From Candidatus Rokuibacteriota bacterium (GTDB taxonomy: Bacteria > Methylomirabilota > Methylomirabilia > Rokubacteriales > CSP1-6): a stretch of DNA of 64,000 nt. The DNA lies in contig QHSC01000078.1 of the NCBI GenBank assembly GCA_003220345.1, positions 1 through 64,000 on the forward strand, written 5' to 3'. The stretch's first letter is position 1, and every line of letters starts with the position of its first letter. Made by a program: the position numbers and the translations under genes. Of the stretch, positions 53,146 to 63,556 are shown piece after piece. The notes below the pieces were generated by a model, which was not told where the DNA came from, did no database searches, and saw only the letters and a program-made list of their open reading frames with translations.

Positions 53146-54503
<1,358 letters not shown>

Positions 54504-54507
54504 AGCC

Positions 54508-55062
54508 ATGCAACAGGTCGTGAAAGATCTGGAGACTCGAATGCAGGCCGCGCTCGATCTCTTGAGCCGCGAGTTCGCGGGGGTGCGCACGGGCCGCGCG
54601 AGCACGGCGCTCCTCGACAACCTCCGCGTCGAGGCCTACGGCAACCTGACGCCCATCAACCAGCTCGCCTCGCTGTCCGTGCCCGATTCCAAGACCCTGA
54701 TGATCCAGGCGTGGGACGCCTCTCAGCTCGGCCACATCGAAAAGGCCATCCTGAAGTCCGACATCGGCATCACGCCCTCGAGCGACGGCAAGGTCTTGCG
54801 CCTCACCATGCCGACCCTGACCGAGGAGCGGCGGAAGCAGCTCGCCAAGACCATCGGCAAGTACGCGGAGGACGCCCGCGTGGCTATTCGCAACGTCCGC
54901 CGGGAGGCCAACGACAAGCTCAAGGGCATGGCCAAGGACAAGAAGGTGTCGCAGGACGACGAGCGGCGCGGCCACGACGCCATCCAGAAGGCCACCGACA
55001 AGTTCATCGGCAAGGTCGAGGAGCTCGCCAAGAAGAAGGAGCAGGAGATCCTGGCGATCTGA
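54508..55062 (+). CDS. frr: Ribosome recycling factor
   Basis: 184 residues, normal length. REFAGVRTGRASTALLDNLR, YGNLTPINQLASLSVPD and the C-terminal helix DERRGHDAIQKATDKFIGKV are typical. With EF-G it splits the ribosome after termination. It is 4 nt after pyrH. Confidence 0.96.
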   Translation: MQQVVKDLETRMQAALDLLSREFAGVRTGRASTALLDNLRVEAYGNLTPINQLASLSVPDSKTLMIQAWDASQLGHIEKAILKSDIGITPSSDGKVLRLTMPTLTEERRKQLAKTIGKYAEDARVAIRNVRREANDKLKGMAKDKKVSQDDERRGHDAIQKATDKFIGKVEELAKKKEQEILAI

Positions 55063-55090
55063 TTCTTGCTTTTGCGTTTCGCGGGGCGGT

Positions 55091-55123
55091 TTTACGTGGA
55101 ATTCGTCTGCGCCGTCACGTAAA
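55091..55123 (+). repeat. Perfect inverted repeat between frr and uppS
   Basis: TTTACGTG (55091-55098) and CACGTAAA (55116-55123) around a 17-nt centre. It may be an operator or hairpin near the uppS start; no U-run follows, so a terminator is less likely. Confidence 0.6.
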
Positions 55124-55134
55124 CTGTGAGGAGC

Positions 55135-55911
55135 ATGCCTCTCAAGTCAGGCGTGACGGCGCCGGAGCTTTCCACGCTCGGAGAGCGGGAGCTCCGCGAG
55201 CGGGTCCTGTCCCGCCCATTGCCCCGACACGTTGCCATCATCATGGATGGGAACGGTCGATGGGCGACCTCCCGCGGGCTCCCGCGCGTGGCTGGCCACG
55301 GCGAGGGCGTCAAGTCCGTGCGCAGCGTCGTGCGGGCGGCGGGCGAAGTCGGCATCGAGTACCTGACGCTCTACGCCTTCTCCTCAGAGAACTGGAACCG
55401 CCCGAGCCACGAGGTCTCCACGCTCATGAGCCTGCTCGAGCGGTCGATCGATCGCGAGCTGCCGGAGCTCATGGCGCGCAGCGTCCGCTTCCGCGTCATC
55501 GGACGTCCGAATGGGGTGCCCGCCGAAGTGCAGCGTCGCATCGACCACGTCGTGGAAGCGACCGCGGCCAACACGGGCCTCAACCTGCTCATGGCCTTCA
55601 ACTATGGAGCGCGGGACGAGATTGTCGATGCCTGCCGTCGCCTGGCGCGTGATGTCGCCGAAGGCCGACTCGGCCCGGAGCAGATCGACGAGGTGCGCCT
55701 GGGCCGGGCCCTCTACACGGACGGCGTTCCCGACCCGGATCTCCTCATCCGCACGAGCGGCGAGATGCGGCTGTCGAACTTCCTGCTCTGGCAGATCGCC
55801 TACACGGAGCTCTGGGTGACGCCCACTCGCTGGCCGGACTTCGAGCCGCGCGACCTGTATCTGGCCGTGGCCGATTTCCAGCAGCGCGACCGCCGCTTCG
55901 GGCGGGTTTGA
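55135..55911 (+). CDS. uppS: Undecaprenyl diphosphate synthase
   Basis: 258 residues from ATG 55135 (a GTG at 55126 is in frame). RHVAIIMDGNGRWA (31-44) carries catalytic D38; SSENWNRP and the C-terminal PDLLIRTSGEMRLSNFLLWQ follow. It makes the C55 carrier for cell-wall synthesis by cis-prenyl transfer. A short AGGAG sits right before the ATG. The stop overlaps cdsA. Confidence 0.94.
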   Translation: MPLKSGVTAPELSTLGERELRERVLSRPLPRHVAIIMDGNGRWATSRGLPRVAGHGEGVKSVRSVVRAAGEVGIEYLTLYAFSSENWNRPSHEVSTLMSLLERSIDRELPELMARSVRFRVIGRPNGVPAEVQRRIDHVVEATAANTGLNLLMAFNYGARDEIVDACRRLARDVAEGRLGPEQIDEVRLGRALYTDGVPDPDLLIRTSGEMRLSNFLLWQIAYTELWVTPTRWPDFEPRDLYLAVADFQQRDRRFGRV

Positions 55912-56780
55912 TGCCCGGGGCGCACGGCATGCCGCTGCCCACGCCGCTCGAGCGGCCCACGACCTCCCGGTGGAGCGGGCTCGCCAAGCGCACGCTGTCC
56001 ACCGTCGTTCTCCTGCCCCTGTTCATCTGGATCGTGCTGGGAGGTGTCCCTCTCGCCTTCGATCTCATGATCGTGGCCGTCGGTATCCTCGCGAGCTGGG
56101 AGTTCTCCCGGATGTTCCAGCGGGCGGGCGTGCCCGTCTTCCGTGACGCCGGCGTCGTGCTGGGCGCCCTCCTCACGGCGAGCTTCCTCGCCCCGGAGCG
56201 GATAGCCCTCGTGGCGACAGCATCCGTCATGGCCGTCCTCACCCTCAGCCTCGCTCGGCCCGAGCCCGGTCCCGCGCGCTGGCAGGCGGTGGCAGTCACC
56301 CTTCTCGGGCTGGCCTGGATCAATGCGCTCCTCGGCCACACCATCCTGCTCCGCGCCTTGCCGGAAGGGCTTCACTGGGTGCTGCTCCTCGTGTGGGTGA
56401 CGTGGATCGGAGAGACGGCAGCCTATACGGTGGGCTCTCTCGTGGGCCGGCACAAGCTGGCGCCCGGCATCAGCCCCGGCAAGACGGTCGAGGGCGCGCT
56501 GGCCCAGCTCGTTGGGTCGCCGCTGGCCGCGCTCGCGGCCCAGGGCTGGCTCTTTCCGGGGCTCGGCACGAGGGACGCGCTGCTCGTCGGCCTCCTCCTG
56601 GGCGTCGTCGGGCAGCTCGGCGATCTCGCGGAATCCGCCCTCAAGCGGAGCGTCGGCACCAAGGACGCCGGGCAGCTCATTCCCGGCCATGGGGGCATGC
56701 TCGACCGCGTGGACGGCCTCCTCTTCAATGCCCCCGCCCTGTTCTACTATGTGACGCACGGGAGGATGTGGAGCGCATGA
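55911..56780 (+). CDS. cdsA: Phosphatidate cytidylyltransferase
   Basis: 289 residues, multi-spanning. The CDP-DAG synthase signature is RSVGTKDAGQLIPGHGGMLD, then RVDGLL near the C-terminus. It makes CDP-diacylglycerol for phospholipids. Several hydrophobic helices from 30 to 230. It overlaps uppS and, by 4 nt, the dxr gene. Confidence 0.93.
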   Translation: MPGAHGMPLPTPLERPTTSRWSGLAKRTLSTVVLLPLFIWIVLGGVPLAFDLMIVAVGILASWEFSRMFQRAGVPVFRDAGVVLGALLTASFLAPERIALVATASVMAVLTLSLARPEPGPARWQAVAVTLLGLAWINALLGHTILLRALPEGLHWVLLLVWVTWIGETAAYTVGSLVGRHKLAPGISPGKTVEGALAQLVGSPLAALAAQGWLFPGLGTRDALLVGLLLGVVGQLGDLAESALKRSVGTKDAGQLIPGHGGMLDRVDGLLFNAPALFYYVTHGRMWSA

Positions 56781-57914
56781 AGCGGGTGACCGTGCTGGGA
56801 GCGACGGGTTCGGTGGGGCGGCGCGCCCTCGAGCTGTGTGCGCAGTTCACCGACGTCTTCCGCATCGAAGGGCTGGCCGCGCGGGGCTCGAGCCCGGATC
56901 TGGTGGTCGAGCTCTGCCGCATCCACCGGCCCAAGGCCCTCGCGCTGATCGACGAGCGCGCGATCGACCGCGTATCGCGCGCGCTGCCGCACCCGCGACC
57001 CGAGATCCTGGCCGGTCCGCGCGGGCTCGACACCCTCGCGCGCGAGGTCGACGCCGACGTGGTGCTCTCCGCCATCGTGGGCGGGGCGGGGCTCCTGCCG
57101 ACCATGGCCGCCCTCGAGTCCGGCAAGGCCGTGGCCATCGCCAACAAAGGTGCCGCTCCTCCCCGTTGACTCCGAGCACAGCGCCATCTTTCAATGCCTC
57201 GAGGGCCACAAGCGTGCTCAGGTGCACCGGATCCTCCTCACGGCTTCCGGCGGCCCCTTCCGCCAGACGCCCCAGGAGGGCCTTGCCTCCGTCACCGTCG
57301 AGGACGCGCTCAATCACCCCACGTGGAAGATGGGCGCCAAGATCACCATCGACTCCGCCACCTTGATGAACAAGGGCCTCGAAATCATCGAGGCCCGCTG
57401 GCTCTTCGACGTGCAGTCCTCGCAGGTGCAGGTGGTCGTGCATCCGCAATCCATCATCCACTCCATGGTCGAGTACGTCGACGGCTCGGTCATCGCTCAG
57501 CTCGGGGTGGCCGACATGGGTATTCCCATCCTCTACGCCCTCAACCATCCGGACCGGCTGCCCTGGCCCGACGAGCGGCTCGACCTGACCAAGGTGGGAG
57601 CGCTCACCTTCGAAGCGCCCGATCCGGTGCGCTTCCCGTGCCTCCGGCTGGCTCGCGAGGCCCTCTCGGCCGGGGGCTGCGCGCCCGCGATCCTGAACGC
57701 CGCCAACGAAGTCGCCGTGGCCGCCTTCCTCAAGGGCCACGTCCGCTTCATCCAGATCGCCGATCTCATTGCCCGCGCCCTCGACCGCGTGTCTCCGCGC
57801 CCCCTCGACAGCATCGAGACGTGCGTGGACGTGGACACCGAGACGCGTCGGCTCGTGGAAAGCTGGCTGCCCGCTGCCGCGGCAGCCGGGTCGCCCGGGA
57901 GGGTCGTCCGTTGA
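56777..57914 (+). pseudogene. dxr: Broken dxr (1-deoxy-D-xylulose-5-phosphate reductoisomerase)
   Basis: The first frame (56777-57169) gives the NADPH-binding part (VLGATGSVGRRALELC, VGGAGLLPTMAALESGKAVA, then IANK) and stops soon after. Homology resumes in another frame from about 57152 (PLLPVDSEHSAIFQCLEGHK, including the D-S-E metal site, then TIDSATLMNKGLEIIEARWL) to 57914. About 15-20 residues (normally KEALVxAG ... RRGV) are lost at the junction and the frame shifts. dxr is essential in bacteria using the MEP pathway, so an assembly fault is a serious option. The neighbour order uppS-cdsA-dxr-rseP is standard. Confidence 0.88.
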
Positions 57915-59272
57915 CCACCGTCATCGCGTTCGTCGTCGTCATCGGCATTCTCATCCTCATCCACGAATGGGGCCATTTCGTGGTGGCGCGCCTGTCGGGC
58001 GTGGGGGTCGAGCGTTTCTCGATCGGCTTCGGCCCCGTTCTCTGGCGCATCAAGGGTAAGGAGACCGAGTACTGCCTCTCGGCGATTCCCATGGGCGGCT
58101 ACGTCAAGATGATGGGCGACGACGAGAACCCGCTCGAGGGTGGCAAGACCGACGCGGTGGACCCGAAGAAGTCGTTCAACCTCAAGCCCGTCTGGGTCCG
58201 CTTCCTCATCGTGTTCGCCGGCCCCGGCATGAACTTCGTGCTCGCCGTGCTCCTGACCGCCCTCGCCTTCATGGTGTGGGGCCGTCCCGTGGTGCCGGCG
58301 GTAGTTGGCCGCGTGGCCGACGGCAGCGTGGCAGCGCAGGCGGGGATCAAGCCGGGCGACCGGATCGTCGCGGTGGACGGTCGTCCCGTCCAGTACTGGG
58401 ATGAGGTGCTGACCCAGGTGCAGGCGAGCAAGGGCCGGAGCCTCCGCCTGACCGTCACCGACGGAGGGGCCACGCGCGAGATCGCCGTCACTCCGCAGCG
58501 CATCGCCGGTCGCGACATCTTCGGCGATGAGCAGGATTACTGGGAGCTCGGGGCCCGGCAGTCGGTCTCGGATCAGGCGACGATCGGCGACGTCGTGCCG
58601 GGAGGGGCCGCGGCCAAGGGCGGGCTCAAGCCGGCCGACATCATCGTCTCGCTGGAGGGGCAGCCCATCACGTCGTGGGACGAGCTCGCGGACGGCATCA
58701 GCAAACGGGCGGGCCAGGCGACCGTGCTCGGCGTCAAGCGGGGAGATCAGGTCCTGACGTTGACGGTCACGCCCGCCCCCACTGGCCCCGATGGCAAGGG
58801 ACGCATCGGCATCAGCCACTCGATGGCGCCCGCCGTCGGCGCCGTGTTCGTCCGCTCCGATCCACTCACCGCGATCCGCGAGGGCGTGCTCAAGACCTGG
58901 GAGTGGACGCAGCTCACCGTCAAGGGGATGTACAAGCTGATCACCGTACAGCTCGCCCCCTCCAACATCGGGGGGCCCATCCAGATCGCGGCGGCGGCCG
59001 GTGAGCAGGCGCGCCAGGGCCTGCCGTATCTCACGCTCTTCACGGCTCTCATCAGCGTGAACCTCGCCGTGCTCAATCTGTTGCCCGTGCCCATGCTGGA
59101 CGGCGGACATCTCCTCTTCTTCGTGTGCGAGGCGGTCCTGGGCAGACCCATCTCCGTGCGCAAGCGCGAGATCGCCCAGCAGGTCGGCTTCGTGCTCCTC
59201 ATGATGCTGATGGTGTACGCGGTCTACAACGATCTGTCGCGACTCGACGTCTTCCACCGGTTCTTCCGCTGA
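57911..59272 (+). CDS. rseP: Site-2 protease RseP (M50 family)
   Basis: 453 residues, TTG start overlapping the dxr stop. Zinc site HEWGH (18-22) in the first membrane helix; the second part of the active site is NLLPVPMLDGGH near the C-terminus. Two PDZ domains lie at about 125-200 and 215-290 (AGIKPGDRIVAVDGRPV, GGLKPADIIVSLEGQPI). It cuts transmembrane anti-sigma factors or signal-peptide remnants in the membrane. Four membrane helices fit the family. Confidence 0.94.
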   Translation: MTTVIAFVVVIGILILIHEWGHFVVARLSGVGVERFSIGFGPVLWRIKGKETEYCLSAIPMGGYVKMMGDDENPLEGGKTDAVDPKKSFNLKPVWVRFLIVFAGPGMNFVLAVLLTALAFMVWGRPVVPAVVGRVADGSVAAQAGIKPGDRIVAVDGRPVQYWDEVLTQVQASKGRSLRLTVTDGGATREIAVTPQRIAGRDIFGDEQDYWELGARQSVSDQATIGDVVPGGAAAKGGLKPADIIVSLEGQPITSWDELADGISKRAGQATVLGVKRGDQVLTLTVTPAPTGPDGKGRIGISHSMAPAVGAVFVRSDPLTAIREGVLKTWEWTQLTVKGMYKLITVQLAPSNIGGPIQIAAAAGEQARQGLPYLTLFTALISVNLAVLNLLPVPMLDGGHLLFFVCEAVLGRPISVRKREIAQQVGFVLLMMLMVYAVYNDLSRLDVFHRFFR

Positions 59273-59283
59273 CGGGGACGGCC

Positions 59284-59616
59284 ATGGGCCAATATCGCTC
59301 CCACGTGTTCGTCTGCACCTCGGGGGAGACCTGTCCTCAGCAGGGCGACGTGGAGAAGTTCGTCAAAACCCTTCGCGCGGGCGCGATCGCGGCCGGGAAG
59401 CAGGCGGAGGTCCGCGTCAACAAGGCGGGGTGCTTCTCGCAGTGCGGCCACGGCCCCATGATCGTCGTGTATCCCGAGAACGTGTGGTACGCGGGTGTGC
59501 AGGAATCCGATCTGCAAGAGATCCTCGAGTCGCACATCCTGGGCGGCCGACCCGTCAAGCGCTTGCTCTACGATCCGGGCGTGCCCGGAGCCAACAAGGT
59601 CCCGGGCGTCTCCTAG
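59284..59616 (+). CDS. Thioredoxin-like [2Fe-2S] ferredoxin
   Basis: 110 residues. SHVFVCTSGETCPQQG and NKAGCFSQCGHGPMIVVYPE carry C11, C17, C50 and C54, the ligand set of thioredoxin-fold ferredoxins (NuoE/Shethna type). WYAGVQESDLQEILESHI is also a family motif. A partner is not apparent. It may move electrons in nitrogen, hydrogen or other redox routes. Confidence 0.88.
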   Translation: MGQYRSHVFVCTSGETCPQQGDVEKFVKTLRAGAIAAGKQAEVRVNKAGCFSQCGHGPMIVVYPENVWYAGVQESDLQEILESHILGGRPVKRLLYDPGVPGANKVPGVS

Positions 59617-59659
59617 GAGGTTGCCGAAGTCATTCCCATGGCCTCGCGAGCACGAATGT

Positions 59660-59800
59660 TCCGCTTCGAGTGCCGGCTTCGCCGGCGCGATTCTCAGATT
59701 GCTCGCCTCGGACGGCGGGGCCCCAGCCCCGCGACGTCCTCCGGATCGCACTGCGTCGGGGGGAGGTTTCGGAAGGGGGGCGGAGCCCCCCTCCGAGCTT
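59660..59800 (+). repeat. Intergenic repeat with terminal GC hairpin
   Basis: The core TTCGAGTGCCGGCTTCGCCG (59665-59684) matches the copy at 29096. It continues with AGATTGCTCGCCTCGGACGG and ends in a hairpin GGGGGG-CGGAG-CCCCCC (59775-59791) only 19 nt before the proS ATG. There is no coding sense. The hairpin may block or attenuate read-through into proS. Confidence 0.6.
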
Positions 59801-59810
59801 CCTAGACCCC

Positions 59811-61532
59811 ATGCGCTGGACCCGCTCTCTCATTCCCACGCTTCGCGAGGATCCTGCCGACGCCGAAGCCATCAGCCACAAGCTCATGGTCCGCGCGGGG
59901 CTCGTTCGCCAGCTCGCCGCGGGCATCTACGTCTACCTGCCCGTGGGGTTGCGGGTCATCGAGAAGGTCAACGCCATCATCCGCGAGGAGATGAATCGCA
60001 TCGGCGGCCAGGAACTGACCATGCCGGTGCTGCATCCCGCGGAGATCTGGCAGCAGTCGGGGCGCTGGGACGCCATCGGCGGGGAGATGTTCCGCCTCAA
60101 GGATCGGAACCAGCGCGACATGTGCCTGGGCATGACGCATGAAGAAGTCGTGGCGTGGCTGGCCGCGCGGGAGATCCGCTCCTATCGCGACCTTCCGCAG
60201 ATCTGGTACCAGATCCAGACCAAGGAGCGCGACGAGGCACGGCCCCGGTCGGGGGTGCTGCGCACCCGGGAGTTCCTCATGAAGGACTCCTACACCCTCG
60301 ATCCCGACCAGGCCGCCCTCGACGTCTCGTACAACGCGCACAAGCAGGCCTATGGCAAGATCTTCGACCGCTGCGGCCTCCGCTACGTCGTTGTGGATTC
60401 CGATCCGGGCATGATGGGCGGGTCGGGATCGCACGAGTTCATGGCTCCGAGCGCCGCCGGGGAGGACGAGGTCGCCCTCTGCGCGGGCTGCGACTACGCA
60501 GCCAATGTCGAGCTGGCTCGCGGGGTGCCGCAGCCCGCCTCCCCGTCGCCCGCCTCAATGCCAGAGGACGCCGGGCCGCGCGAAGTCGCCACGCCCGGGT
60601 CCCGGACCATCGCCGAGGTGGCGGCGCAGCTCCAGATCGACCCCGCTGGCATGATCAAGAGCCTGCTCTACATGGCGGGTGACACGCCCGTTCTCGCCCT
60701 CGTACGTGGCGACCACAGTCTCCACGAGCGCAAGCTCGCGCGCGCGCTCGGCGCCGAGCCCCGCCCGGCGCGCCCGGAGGAGGTGCGCGAGCGTCTCGGC
60801 GTCTCCGTGGGCTCCGTCGGTCCCGTGGGTCTCAAGGGTGGCGTACGCGTGATCGCCGATGAGTCGCTCAAGAGCGGGCCATACGTGGTCGGCGCCAACC
60901 GCGACGGCTTTCATCTCGTCGGGGTGAGGCCGGGCAAGGACTTCGGCTGCGACTGGGCCGATCTCCAGGTGGCCCTGCCCGGCGAGGGCTGTCCCCGGTG
61001 CGGCCAGCCCCTCCAGGTCGAGCGGGTGATCGAGGTGGGCAACATCTTCAAGCTCGGAACCAAGTACTCCGTGGGGCTCAACGCCATGTACCTGGACGAG
61101 GCGGGCCAGCAGAAGCCCATCGTCATGGGCTCGTACGGTATCGGCCCCGCACGCATCGCCGCGGCCGCGGTGGAGCAGCGCCACGATGCCGACGGCATCA
61201 TCTGGCCATGGGCGATCGCACCGTTTCACGTCCATCTCATCCCCGTGGCCGTGAAGGATGCCTCGCAGATGGCGGCGGCCGAGGACATCGAGCGATCTCT
61301 CGTCAGCGCGGGATTCGACGTCCTCATGGACGATCGGGACGAGCGTGCGGGCGTCAAGTTCAAGGATGCTGACCTCCTGGGCGTCCCGATCCGCGTGACG
61401 GTGGGCAATGCTTTCATCAAGGAAGGGGTCGTGGAGGTCAGAGACCGTGCCACCCGGGTCGACCAGAGGGTTCCCAAGTCCCGGGTGGTCGAAGCCGCCC
61501 GGGTCATCGAGGCCGTGCAAGCCATGGGCTGA
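59811..61532 (+). CDS. proS: Prolyl-tRNA synthetase (bacterial type)
   Basis: 573 residues with the bacterial arrangement: class II motifs (HPAEIWQQSGRWDAIGGEMF, TREFLMKDSYTLD), the editing (INS/YbaK-like) domain at about 230-390 (IKSLLYMAGDTPVLALVRGD, SVGPVGLKGGVRVIAD) and the C-terminal anticodon domain (DVLMDDRDERAGVKFKDADL). It charges tRNA-Pro and hydrolyses mis-charged alanine. No Shine-Dalgarno sequence is visible before the ATG. Confidence 0.95.
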   Translation: MRWTRSLIPTLREDPADAEAISHKLMVRAGLVRQLAAGIYVYLPVGLRVIEKVNAIIREEMNRIGGQELTMPVLHPAEIWQQSGRWDAIGGEMFRLKDRNQRDMCLGMTHEEVVAWLAAREIRSYRDLPQIWYQIQTKERDEARPRSGVLRTREFLMKDSYTLDPDQAALDVSYNAHKQAYGKIFDRCGLRYVVVDSDPGMMGGSGSHEFMAPSAAGEDEVALCAGCDYAANVELARGVPQPASPSPASMPEDAGPREVATPGSRTIAEVAAQLQIDPAGMIKSLLYMAGDTPVLALVRGDHSLHERKLARALGAEPRPARPEEVRERLGVSVGSVGPVGLKGGVRVIADESLKSGPYVVGANRDGFHLVGVRPGKDFGCDWADLQVALPGEGCPRCGQPLQVERVIEVGNIFKLGTKYSVGLNAMYLDEAGQQKPIVMGSYGIGPARIAAAAVEQRHDADGIIWPWAIAPFHVHLIPVAVKDASQMAAAEDIERSLVSAGFDVLMDDRDERAGVKFKDADLLGVPIRVTVGNAFIKEGVVEVRDRATRVDQRVPKSRVVEAARVIEAVQAMG

Positions 61533-61576
61533 GGCCCGTCCTTGCGGGTGACCGCTACATGTGCTAAAGTTTTGAT

Positions 61577-61602
61577 AAAAGTGGGCGCCGCCCACTTTTT
61601 TG
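61577..61602 (+). terminator. Intrinsic terminator after proS
   Basis: AAAAGTGGGC-GCC-GCCCACTTTT, 10-bp stem and 3-nt loop, followed by a T-run (TTTTTTGTT). It lies 45 nt after the proS stop and 32 nt before rimP. Confidence 0.85.
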
Positions 61603-61633
61603 TTCTCTATAAGTGGACGAGGGGTAGACGGCT

Positions 61634-62122
61634 ATGGGCCTGATGGCCGGTGACGGTGAGGCGCTCTTGGCCAAGGTCGAAGCGGTTCTGTCTCAGGTCC
61701 TGGAAGCGCACGGGCTCGAGCTCGTGGACGCGCAGTGGCGCCGCGAGGGACGGCGCTGGGCTCTGCGCTTCTTCGTGGACAAGCCGGGCGGGGCGGGCAT
61801 CGCCGATTGTCAGCGCTTCAGTCACGAAGCGGGCGATGTGCTGGACGTGTCGGGTCTTCTGACGGAGTCGTACGACCTCGAGGTATCCTCTCCCGGGCTC
61901 GACCGCGAGCTCCGGAAGGATAGGGAGTTTGTCTGGGCGGTCGGAAAGGACGTGCGGTGCTGGGTGCGCGAGCCGGTAGCAGGCCGGCTCGAGTTCGCGG
62001 GGCGTCTCGAGTCGGCGTCGACGGAGCGGCTGGTCATCCAGGCTCCAGACGGCGGGCGGGAGGAGGTGCCCCGGGCGCTCCTGACCAAGGCACGGCTCGA
62101 CCCGCCGTTCAGACGGAAGTGA
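61634..62122 (+). CDS. rimP: Ribosome maturation factor RimP
   Basis: 162 residues. LVDAQWRREGRRWALRFFVD, SHEAGDVLDVSG, YDLEVSSPGLDREL and the C-terminal SH3-like part are typical. It assists 30S maturation. It heads the conserved rimP-nusA-ylxR-infB operon. Its promoter is not clear; TATAAG at 61608 has no good partner box. Confidence 0.93.
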   Translation: MGLMAGDGEALLAKVEAVLSQVLEAHGLELVDAQWRREGRRWALRFFVDKPGGAGIADCQRFSHEAGDVLDVSGLLTESYDLEVSSPGLDRELRKDREFVWAVGKDVRCWVREPVAGRLEFAGRLESASTERLVIQAPDGGREEVPRALLTKARLDPPFRRK

Positions 62123-62134
62123 GCGGACGCAGCC

Positions 62135-63556
62135 ATGATGAACAAAGAGCTCATCTACGTGATCGGCCAGATGGCGACGGAGAAGGGGATAGACAAAGAG
62201 GTCCTCTTCGAGGCGCTGGAGTCTGCCCTGCTGTCGGCCTCCAAGAAGACCATGGGCGTGGCCGACAACGCCCGCATGGAGCTCGATCGGCACACGGGGG
62301 CCCTCAGGGTCTTCGCGCGCAAGAAGGTCGTGGAGAGCGTCGGCGACGCCAAGCTCGAGATCGCGCTCAGCGAGGCGCGCAAGCTCAACGCGGAGGCCGA
62401 TCTCGAGGACGAGATCGAGGTCGAGCTGCCCCCGCAGGAGTTCGGCCGCATCGCCGCCCAGACGGCCAAGCAGGTGATCCTGCAGCGGGTGCGGGATGCC
62501 GAGCGTGACGCCGTCTACTCCGACTTCATCGACAAGCAGGGCAAGATCATCCGCGGCACCGTCCATCGGATCGAGAAGCGCAACGTGATCGTGGACCTGG
62601 GCAAGGCGGAGGCGGTGATCACCGAGCGCGAGCAAATTCCCGGCGAGCGCTACAACCCCAATGATCGGGTGCGTGCCTACGTCCAGGAGGTGAAGAAGAC
62701 GGCCAAGGGGCCGCAGATCCTCCTCTCTCGCGCGGACGCGGGTTTTCTCGTGCGCCTCTTCGAGGCCGAGATTCCCGAGATCGCCGAGGGGATCGTGCAG
62801 GTCAAGGCGGCGGCGCGAGAGCCGGGGGAGCGCGCCAAGGTCGCCGTCGTCTCCACCAAGCGCGACGTCGATCCCATCGGCGCCTGCGTGGGGCTTCGTG
62901 GCACGCGCATCCAGGTCATCAGCCGGGAGCTGCGCAGCGAGAAGATCGACATCGTGGAGTGGGCGGCCGACCCCGCCGCCTTCGTGGCGCGGGCTCTCTC
63001 CCCGGCCAAGGTGTCCTCGGTCACCCTCGGCCCGCCGGACGAGAGCGGGGAGGCGCGCGCGGTGCTCGTGATCGTGCCGGACAACCAGCTCTCGCTCGCC
63101 ATCGGCAAGAAGGGCCAGAATGCCCGGCTCGCGGCGAAGCTGACCGGGCTTCACGTCGACATCAAGAGCGAGGGCGAGGTGGAGGAAGAGCGGCGGCTTC
63201 TCGAAGAGGAGCGCGCCTGGGGGCAGGCTGCCCTCGCCGAGTTCCCGGGCCTGGGCCCTCAGATGGTCGAGCGCCTTTCCGAGCACGGTCTGTTCTCGCC
63301 GGTACGCATCGTGCGCGCCGGCTTCGAGGCCCTCGAGGCGATACCTGGGCTCGGAGAAAAGAAGGCGGCCGCCGTTCTCGCGGCTGCCGAAGATTGGATC
63401 ACGCGGCATCCTCCCGTCGAGCCAGAGCCCGAGGCCCCGCCGGAGAGCACGGACGATGCCCGGGCGGTCGAGGCAGAGTCTCAACCAGTCGAGGCAGAGT
63501 CTCAACCAGAGGGTGAGGCTCCGCCCGAGAGCGTGGCGCGGACATCGACCGAGTGA
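62135..63556 (+). CDS. nusA: Transcription factor NusA
   Basis: 473 residues. N-terminal RNAP-binding domain (1-125), S1 domain (GTVHRIEKRNVIVDLGKAEA), KH1/KH2 (CVGLRGTRIQVISRELRSEK, LSLAIGKKGQNARLAAKLTG) and a helix-hairpin-helix (LEAIPGLGEKKAAAVLAAAE). The C-terminal tail is acidic with a 7-residue repeat. It controls pausing, termination and antitermination. The last codons overlap ylxR by 4 nt. Confidence 0.95.
   Translation: MMNKELIYVIGQMATEKGIDKEVLFEALESALLSASKKTMGVADNARMELDRHTGALRVFARKKVVESVGDAKLEIALSEARKLNAEADLEDEIEVELPPQEFGRIAAQTAKQVILQRVRDAERDAVYSDFIDKQGKIIRGTVHRIEKRNVIVDLGKAEAVITEREQIPGERYNPNDRVRAYVQEVKKTAKGPQILLSRADAGFLVRLFEAEIPEIAEGIVQVKAAAREPGERAKVAVVSTKRDVDPIGACVGLRGTRIQVISRELRSEKIDIVEWAADPAAFVARALSPAKVSSVTLGPPDESGEARAVLVIVPDNQLSLAIGKKGQNARLAAKLTGLHVDIKSEGEVEEERRLLEEERAWGQAALAEFPGLGPQMVERLSEHGLFSPVRIVRAGFEALEAIPGLGEKKAAAVLAAAEDWITRHPPVEPEPEAPPESTDDARAVEAESQPVEAESQPEGEAPPESVARTSTE
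63467..63508 (+). repeat. 21-bp tandem duplication in the nusA 3' end
   Basis: Two exact copies of a 21-bp unit encode VEAESQP twice, in frame, in the acidic tail of NusA. It looks like recent slippage duplication. Confidence 0.85.

Noticed and set aside
57140-57160. Programmed frameshift in dxr
   Set aside because: The residues between IANK and PLLPVD are absent, so a change of frame cannot rebuild the enzyme.
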